A DNA stretch of 64,000 nt, taken from Halochromatium glycolicum (GTDB lineage: Bacteria; Pseudomonadota; Gammaproteobacteria; Chromatiales; Chromatiaceae). The notes beneath the pieces were generated by a model. The model had not been told where the DNA came from and did not search any database. It saw only the letters and a list, made by a program, of their open reading frames with translations. The translations under genes and the position numbers were made by a program. Where the stretch lies: contig NZ_NRSJ01000017.1 of NCBI RefSeq assembly GCF_016584085.1, positions 17,872-81,871 on the forward strand, given 5' to 3'. Numbering within the stretch: position 1 is the stretch's first letter; each line of letters begins with the position of its first letter. Below, piece after piece: positions 59,808 through 64,000 of the stretch.

Positions 59808-60811
59808 CACAACGCCCCAGCCATCGACTGATCGGTCGGCGGCTCTGGCCCAGGGTGGTGCTGAGTCGCGCCTGCTGGGTGTCGCTCCGGCGCGCCACCT
59901 GAGTGTCCGGCATCCTCCGTGGCCGGCCCCCAATCCTCCTCGCCGTAGATCTGGGTCAGCACCTCGGGACTCAGCCCTTCCGGTGGCCCGTCGTAGACGA
60001 TACGCCCAGCGCGCAGTCCAACGATTCGCATCATGAACTGCTGCGCGAGGGCTACGTCGTGAATGTTGACAATGGCCGCCAGCCCTCGCCCCGAGCCAGG
60101 CCCCGAGCCACGCCTGGTGTCATCGGCCCGACCGGCTTCGAGGCAGACCTCGCGCAGCAGCCGCATGATCTGCCGCGAGGTCTTCGGGTCCAGGCTGGCG
60201 GTGGGCTCGTCGACCAGCAGCAGATCGGGCTCTTGCGCCAACGCGCGGGCGATGCCGACCCGCTGGCGCTGACCGCCGGATAACGCGTCGGCGCGCTTGT
60301 CGGCATGCTCGGCGAGGCCCACGCGATCCAGCAGTCGATACGCGTTCGCAATATCGGCCGGCGGAAACCGCCGCAACCAACTGCGCCAAAACGGCACGTA
60401 GCCCAGTCGCCCGGAGAGCACGTTCTCCATGACGGTGAGGCGCTCGACCAGGGCGTATTCCTGAAAGATCATCCCGATTCGCCGCCGCGCGCGCCGTAAC
60501 CCGCGCCGACCGAGCGCGGTGAGCTCGATCTCGTCCGGCGCAGGGCTGCCCGGTCTCGCCGGCCCCAGAAACACCTGTCCGCTGGTCGGTTCGACCAGCC
60601 GGTTGATGCAGCGGATCAGGGTTGACTTGCCGGCCCCGGATGGCCCGATCAGCCCGAGCACCTGCCCCGGCGGGACGCTGAGCGAGACATCGCTGAGTGC
60701 CCGATCACCGGCGGGATAGCGCTTGCTGAGTCGGGCCAGCCGCAGGGCTGAGGGCGAACTCGCGTCAGGGCTCACGCGCTTGGCGCTACTTGCAGTCGTA
60801 GGACACACCAT
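59807..60811 (-). CDS. phnC: Phosphonate-type ABC transporter ATPase PhnC
   Basis: The 334-residue protein contains Walker [11 protein letters not shown], the ABC signature [15 protein letters not shown], Walker [13 protein letters not shown] and an H-loop (VNIHDVALA). A Pro/Gly-rich tail of about 60 residues follows the ATPase core and is unusual. Near residue 220 there is a Gly/Arg-rich insertion ([11 protein letters not shown]). It overlaps the 3' end of phnD by 26 bases and phnE by one. Confidence 0.9.
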   Translation of the reverse strand: MVCPTTASSAKRVSPDASSPSALRLARLSKRYPAGDRALSDVSLSVPPGQVLGLIGPSGAGKSTLIRCINRLVEPTSGQVFLGPARPGSPAPDEIELTALGRRGLRRARRRIGMIFQEYALVERLTVMENVLSGRLGYVPFWRSWLRRFPPADIANAYRLLDRVGLAEHADKRADALSGGQRQRVGIARALAQEPDLLLVDEPTASLDPKTSRQIMRLLREVCLEAGRADDTRRGSGPGSGRGLAAIVNIHDVALAQQFMMRIVGLRAGRIVYDGPPEGLSPEVLTQIYGEEDWGPATEDAGHSGGAPERHPAGATQHHPGPEPPTDQSMAGAL

Positions 60812-61772
60812 TGGCTGCGTCGATCTTGCGGATCACATCCCAATGCTCTTTGAAGGTGATCGGGATGAACTGCGCTTCGCCAGACTGCTTGAATTCCTCC
60901 TGCAGCTTTGAGCCCTCCCAGGGAAAGCTGAAGAACGCTTCCTTGACCTTGTCCGCAAGCTCCGGCTTGAGGTTGTAGACCACGCCAAAGCCGGTGGTCG
61001 GAAAGGTCTGCGACTGATAGAGACTAACGACCTGCTCCGGCTCGATCACCTCGCGCGCCATCATCCTGCGCAGCACCGAGTTGGCGACCGCTGCAGCCGG
61101 ATAGTCCTGATTAGCGACGCCAAGAATCGAGTTATCGTGCTTGCCGGAGAAGACGGGCTCAAAGTCTCGCTCGGCGACCAGATCGAAGTCGCTCTTGAGG
61201 ATCGCCGAAGGCGCCTTGAAACCCGAGTTCGAGGTCGGCGAGGTGAAGGCCAGCTTGCCGCCTTTGATATCGGCCACCTCATCGATGCCGCTCCCTGGGT
61301 AGGTGATGATCTCCATCTCGTAGCCGAAGCTACCGTCCTCGGAGGCCATCATGGCAAACGGGACGAAGCCAGCGCAGTTCACGGCCAGCGGATTGGAGCC
61401 GGTGTTGAAGCCCGAGACATGCAGGCGGCCGGCGCGCATGGCTTCAATCTGGGCAGCGTTGGATTGGACGGGAAAGAATTGCACGCGTTTGCCCGTCACC
61501 GCTTCCATGTGTTGCAGAAACCCTTCCCAGACCTCGGCGTAGACGGAGGGGTCCTCGACTGGCGTGTACGCGAAGACAAGTGTCCTCGGGTCAAGCCACT
61601 GCTCAGAATCAGTGGGTGCATCCGCCACGAGATCGCCGTCGGCGTCGCTAAAGCGCGCATCGAGTGCGAGCAGTGGCCCGGCGAGAAGGAGCAGCAAGAG
61701 GCCCAGCAGGCTGCGGCAAGTCAGGCGGACAATGGTCGGCAGGCTCGCTGACGATGACGGTCGGTGCATCAT
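60786..61772 (-). CDS. phnD: Phosphonate-type ABC transporter substrate-binding protein PhnD
   Basis: The 328-residue periplasmic protein has a signal peptide ([25 protein letters not shown]). The PhnD-type ligand-binding fold includes [21 protein letters not shown], a phosphonate-pocket-like region [17 protein letters not shown], and [19 protein letters not shown], the characteristic Ser/Thr loop that grips the oxyanion group. I use ATG 61772; the longer frame from 61808 adds only a few residues. It is the first gene of phnD-C-E-E. Confidence 0.88.
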   Translation of the reverse strand: MMHRPSSSASLPTIVRLTCRSLLGLLLLLLAGPLLALDARFSDADGDLVADAPTDSEQWLDPRTLVFAYTPVEDPSVYAEVWEGFLQHMEAVTGKRVQFFPVQSNAAQIEAMRAGRLHVSGFNTGSNPLAVNCAGFVPFAMMASEDGSFGYEMEIITYPGSGIDEVADIKGGKLAFTSPTSNSGFKAPSAILKSDFDLVAERDFEPVFSGKHDNSILGVANQDYPAAAVANSVLRRMMAREVIEPEQVVSLYQSQTFPTTGFGVVYNLKPELADKVKEAFFSFPWEGSKLQEEFKQSGEAQFIPITFKEHWDVIRKIDAANGVSYDCK

Positions 61773-62244
61773 GGTGCTCTCGAGGATCAAGTAAGGGGTT
61801 GGGCGCAACGGTTACTCCCGCGATGCTAGCCGCCAACGATGACCCTTCGATGACAGCTCACGACCTGCAGTCCTGGTATCGCCCGTCGCAGGCCCAGCGC
61901 GCCGACCCTGTCGTCCGAGGCCGTTCGCACCGGCGTGGAATGCATCGACGGAACGCGCTCCAGCGCCGGGACCGATGACCGGTGCGCCCGCGCTTCCACT
62001 TCGTACTCGAGCATGCCGATGGGCTTGACGTGCCAGCCGGCCCCATCGCTGCGCTGCAAGCCTGCGAGGGCAGGCTCAGTCTGGGTTATCTCGATACCAA
62101 TGGTAGGCTTGCTGAGACAGCATTCGAGCTCGGTGGCGCAGCGGCCGCGATGAGCTCATCGGAGACGGTTAGTATCAACATGACAGGCACTTGCCTGAGT
62201 GAGTGTCAGTTGTGACGCGACAACATGAACAATGGAGAAACCCC
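61773..62244. other. Gene-free interval between divergent genes
   Basis: The phnD operon (minus) and the PH-domain gene (plus) diverge from here. A frame at 61982-62215 encodes 77 residues, including LEHADGLDVPAGPIAALQA, but it has no convincing ribosome-binding site or recognisable domain, so I do not call it. No Pho box was evident. Confidence 0.5.
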
Positions 62245-62628
62245 ATGGGACTCTTGAGTGGCCTACTCGGAAACGCTTCAACCATCGATCCTGCCGAACT
62301 CGCCGAGGAGCTCGAGCCGATCCTCGCCGCCGAGGAAACGATCGAGGTCGCCTTCAAGGTGATCCGCGATCAGTTCGTATTCACCAACAGCCGGCTGCTA
62401 CTAATCGACAAACAGGGGCTGACCGGCAAGAAGGTCGAGTACCTGTCCATCCCCTATAAGTCGATCACCCGCTTCGCGGTCGAGACCGCCGGGCATTTCG
62501 ATCTGGATGCCGAGCTGAAGGTCTGGGTCTCGGGTGCCGCCGAGCCGATCGAGAAGACCCTGCGTGGCGCCGACAATGTCACCGCGATCCAGAAGGCATT
62601 GGCGACCGCGGTGCTCGCGGCGCAGTGA
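62245..62628 (+). CDS. Bacterial PH-domain protein
   Basis: The 127-residue protein has the pattern of a single bacterial pleckstrin-homology domain: EETIEVAFKVIRDQFVFTNSRLLLIDKQGL, then KVEYLSIPYKSITRFAVET, a strand ELKVWVSG, and a C-terminal helix (VTAIQKALATAVLAAQ). These domains are widespread and mostly uncharacterised. ATG 62245 has a GGAG upstream. It is not linked to an obvious partner. Confidence 0.85.
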   Translation: MGLLSGLLGNASTIDPAELAEELEPILAAEETIEVAFKVIRDQFVFTNSRLLLIDKQGLTGKKVEYLSIPYKSITRFAVETAGHFDLDAELKVWVSGAAEPIEKTLRGADNVTAIQKALATAVLAAQ

Positions 62629-62856
62629 GCCGCCGCACAGCCCGCGCGTGAACCAGCCGCTCGCGCTCGTCTGCCTCGCTGGACTCCCGCTGAGCCTGAC
62701 GTTGCTGTCGAAGCTGCCCCACTCGCCGGTGAAGCCGGTGAGGCGGCGGGCCTCGGCGTCGCTGACGATGAAGCGGGTCTCGGCTTCGGGGTCGACGTCG
62801 GTGGCGTTGTCGTTGATCCAGGTCTGCGGCTGGAAGTGAGATTGCAGGTTGGTCAT
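62629..62856 (-). pseudogene. N-terminal part of an unidentified protein
   Basis: A strong AGGAG lies six bases before ATG 62856. The first 40 or so residues (TNLQSHFQPQTWINDNATDVDPEAETRFIV and DAEARRLTGF) read like a real protein start. The frame then becomes Arg/Gly-rich and runs antisense into the PH-domain gene, so the coding part is probably interrupted. I do not recognise the family. Confidence 0.4.
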
Positions 62857-63047
62857 GGTCATCTCCTGGAGCCGGGGGGCCGCGAATGTGCGGGGCCTTC
62901 AGCGGGTCTTGGCGGACAAAGAGAAGCTGGCCGATCGGGCCGACAAGGACAACAGAGGCGATCAATCGTGTTTGGGTGACGTTTCGTGACTACAAATAAG
63001 AAAAATTGATCTATAATGTGGTCTCAAACAATCGAGGGTCATCGACC

Positions 63048-63314
63048 ATGCAGGTAGCTGTCCGCGATCTGAAAGCCCAGCTTTCTCGCTTCTTATCCCT
63101 GGCCCAGGCCGGGGAATCCATCGAGGTGACCTCCCACAACCGGCTGATTGCCCGAATCGTGGGAGTGCCTACCGAAACCGCTGAAGAGCTTCGTGAGCCG
63201 ATCGCTCAAGGCGCCTTGAGCTGGAGTAAGCGCAAGCCCGAACTGCAACCGCCACTTGAGCTGGCTGCGAACGGCACGCCGGTCAGCCAGATGGTGTTGG
63301 AGAATCGCGATTGA
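63048..63314 (+). CDS. Phd/YefM-type antitoxin
   Basis: The 88-residue protein has the Phd pattern MQVAVRDLKAQLSRFLSLAQ followed by GESIEVTSHNRLIARIVG. Residues 1-50 fold and bind DNA, while the C-terminal tail binds the toxin. It is an intact antitoxin. I use ATG 63048 with GAGGG upstream. It overlaps the toxin gene, which starts with TTG 63311, by four bases. Confidence 0.88.
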   Translation: MQVAVRDLKAQLSRFLSLAQAGESIEVTSHNRLIARIVGVPTETAEELREPIAQGALSWSKRKPELQPPLELAANGTPVSQMVLENRD

Positions 63315-63745
63315 GCCTGTTTTGCGACACCTCGGCGTTGATCAAGCTCTATGTGCGTGAGCCGTTCACCGAGGAGATGCTCGCTGCGGCGACAGCCGCC
63401 CCGTCACTGGCGGTGTGTCGGATTGCGTGGGCCGAGGCGATGGCGGCGTTGGCTAGGCGCTCGCGTGAATCGCCGGCAGATGCCGACGTCATTGATGCCG
63501 TGCGGCTGCGTCTGCGAGCCGACTGGGGCGATTACGTGGTCGTGGAAGTCACCCAATCGCTGGTGGAGCTTGCTGGCGACTATGCCGATACCTTCGCGCT
63601 GCGCGGCTATGACAGTGTCCAACTGGCGGCAGCCAGAACGCTGTCAGAAGCGACTCGAGCGCCGGTGCAGTTCGCCTGTTTCGATCGCCGCCTAGAGAAG
63701 GCCGCTCGGGTGTTGGGTTTGGAGCATGCATTCGACGCCAGCTAG
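63311..63745 (+). CDS. VapC-type PIN-domain toxin
   Basis: The 144-residue PIN nuclease keeps its acidic active-site residues: D6 (LFCDTSALIKLY), E in IAWAEAMAAL, D in LRGYDSVQLAAA and D in FACFDRRLEKAA. VapC toxins cleave specific RNAs and are held in check by the paired antitoxin. It appears intact, unlike the two other toxin-antitoxin loci nearby. Confidence 0.9.
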   Translation: MSLFCDTSALIKLYVREPFTEEMLAAATAAPSLAVCRIAWAEAMAALARRSRESPADADVIDAVRLRLRADWGDYVVVEVTQSLVELAGDYADTFALRGYDSVQLAAARTLSEATRAPVQFACFDRRLEKAARVLGLEHAFDAS

Positions 63746-63760
63746 CGAGCGCTGCTGCCG

Positions 63761-63876
63761 ATGATCGCGCCGATCCTCATCATTCGTCGCGGGGAGGTCT
63801 ACTGGATCAACCTTGATCCGACCATCGGGATCGAGATCAAGCCGAAACCTGCCAGGCGCATGGCTGGCACTTCATC
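63761..63876 (+). pseudogene. MazF-like toxin, N-terminal fragment interrupted by an intron-like element
   Basis: After ATG 63761 the frame encodes LIIRRGEVYWINLDPTIGIE followed by IKPKPAR, which matches the start of MazF/PemK toxins (RRGEVYWVNLDPTxGSEI). The match stops at about residue 33. From 63877 the sequence looks like the 5' end of a group II intron, so the toxin gene is either split by it or already decayed. No MazE antitoxin gene is visible before it. Confidence 0.55.
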
Positions 63877-64000
63877 GTGTACGCCCGGCATGGGCATGAA
63901 CTGATGGGGTGAAAGTCCCCTGTAGGAGTACCTGTAGTGTCCTCTTGGACCAATAGAACTACTAGCCGACGGCAAGGGCAAACCCGCGAGGGGATGTCTG
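63877..64000 (+). mobile_element. 5' end of a putative group II intron (runs off the window)
   Basis: The segment opens GTGTACGCCCGGCATGGGC, close to the GUGYG start and first stem of bacterial group II introns. It continues with GATGGGGTGAAAGTCCCC and AACTACTAGCCGACGGCAAGGG, both strings I associate with the 5' domain I of such introns. The reverse transcriptase ORF and 3' end lie beyond the window, so I cannot confirm it. It lies inside a MazF-like gene. Confidence 0.5.

Noticed and set aside
58057..61772. Assignment of the phnD-C-E-E genes to C-P lyase phosphonate use
   Set aside because: No C-P lyase or phosphite oxidation gene is in the window, so only transport of a phosphonate-like anion is supported.
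61982..62215. Plus-strand frame of 77 codons upstream of the PH-domain gene
   Set aside because: No convincing ribosome-binding site or domain; it is noted only because its composition is fairly protein-like.
1..64000. CRISPR arrays, rRNA and tRNA genes, complete insertion sequences
   Set aside because: I saw no regularly spaced repeats, no rRNA-like or tRNA-like segment, and no transposase gene; the short tandem repeats do not have spacers.

Overview
The window reads as a chromosomal segment of a gammaproteobacterium, most likely a sulfur-metabolising member of the Chromatiales (purple sulfur bacteria and relatives). This rests on GC-rich coding, a DsrC-like sulfur-relay paralogue, a cysHIJ sulfite-reduction set, NsrR/NnrS nitric-oxide functions and a small family annotated in this group as ribonucleotide reductase subunit alpha. 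No photosynthesis or rRNA gene is present, so the placement is an inference.

Layout. 1-7,300: housekeeping genes, an AIM24-type protein, moaA, an NtrC-type two-component pair and a MIP18-fold (DUF59) protein. 7,500-12,750: the assimilatory sulfate block cysJIH with a divergent CysB-like regulator. 13,370-16,970: a NarK-type nitrate/nitrite transporter, a universal stress protein, a CBS protein and a SufT-like protein. 17,250-22,060: moaD, an orphan molybdopterin oxidoreductase overlapping a PuuD-like membrane protein, and a TDT-family transporter. 22,300-30,780: a nitrate reductase operon (DUF59 protein, narG, narH, narJ, narI) in which NarI carries a C-terminal diheme cytochrome c extension. 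31,440-34,340: an FKBP isomerase, small proteins, a DsrC-like fusion lacking the terminal cysteines, and a CBS protein.

34,660-53,530 is the most interesting region, an apparent nitric oxide/hydroxylamine island. It holds a SCO protein, a YiiM-like MOSC protein and nnrS. Divergent from nnrS is norS-norY-senC-orf1-nsrR (an sNOR-type NO reductase), and a textbook NsrR operator lies in the shared intergenic region. An aquaporin with an AqpM-like filter follows. Next comes a three-gene module of AurF-type diiron N-oxygenase, class I glutamine amidotransferase and rubredoxin-fused FAD reductase, the composition I recall for the dnfABC 'Dirammox' genes. The island ends with an octaheme hydroxylamine oxidoreductase-like lipoprotein, a HaoB-like lipoprotein and a partial cytochrome c maturation set ccmF-ccmH-ccmI. 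Together these suggest making or handling hydroxylamine, oxidising it on HAO or the diiron enzyme, and removing the NO with NorSY under NsrR control.

53,700-64,000 is a more worn region: a HxlR regulator/tautomerase pair, a deleted chemotaxis receptor, broken FitAB, VapB and MazF toxin-antitoxin genes, a phosphonate-type ABC transporter (phnD-C-E-E), an intact Phd/PIN toxin-antitoxin pair, and what looks like the 5' end of a group II intron running off the window. A dispersed palindromic repeat of about 80 bp occurs five times across the window.
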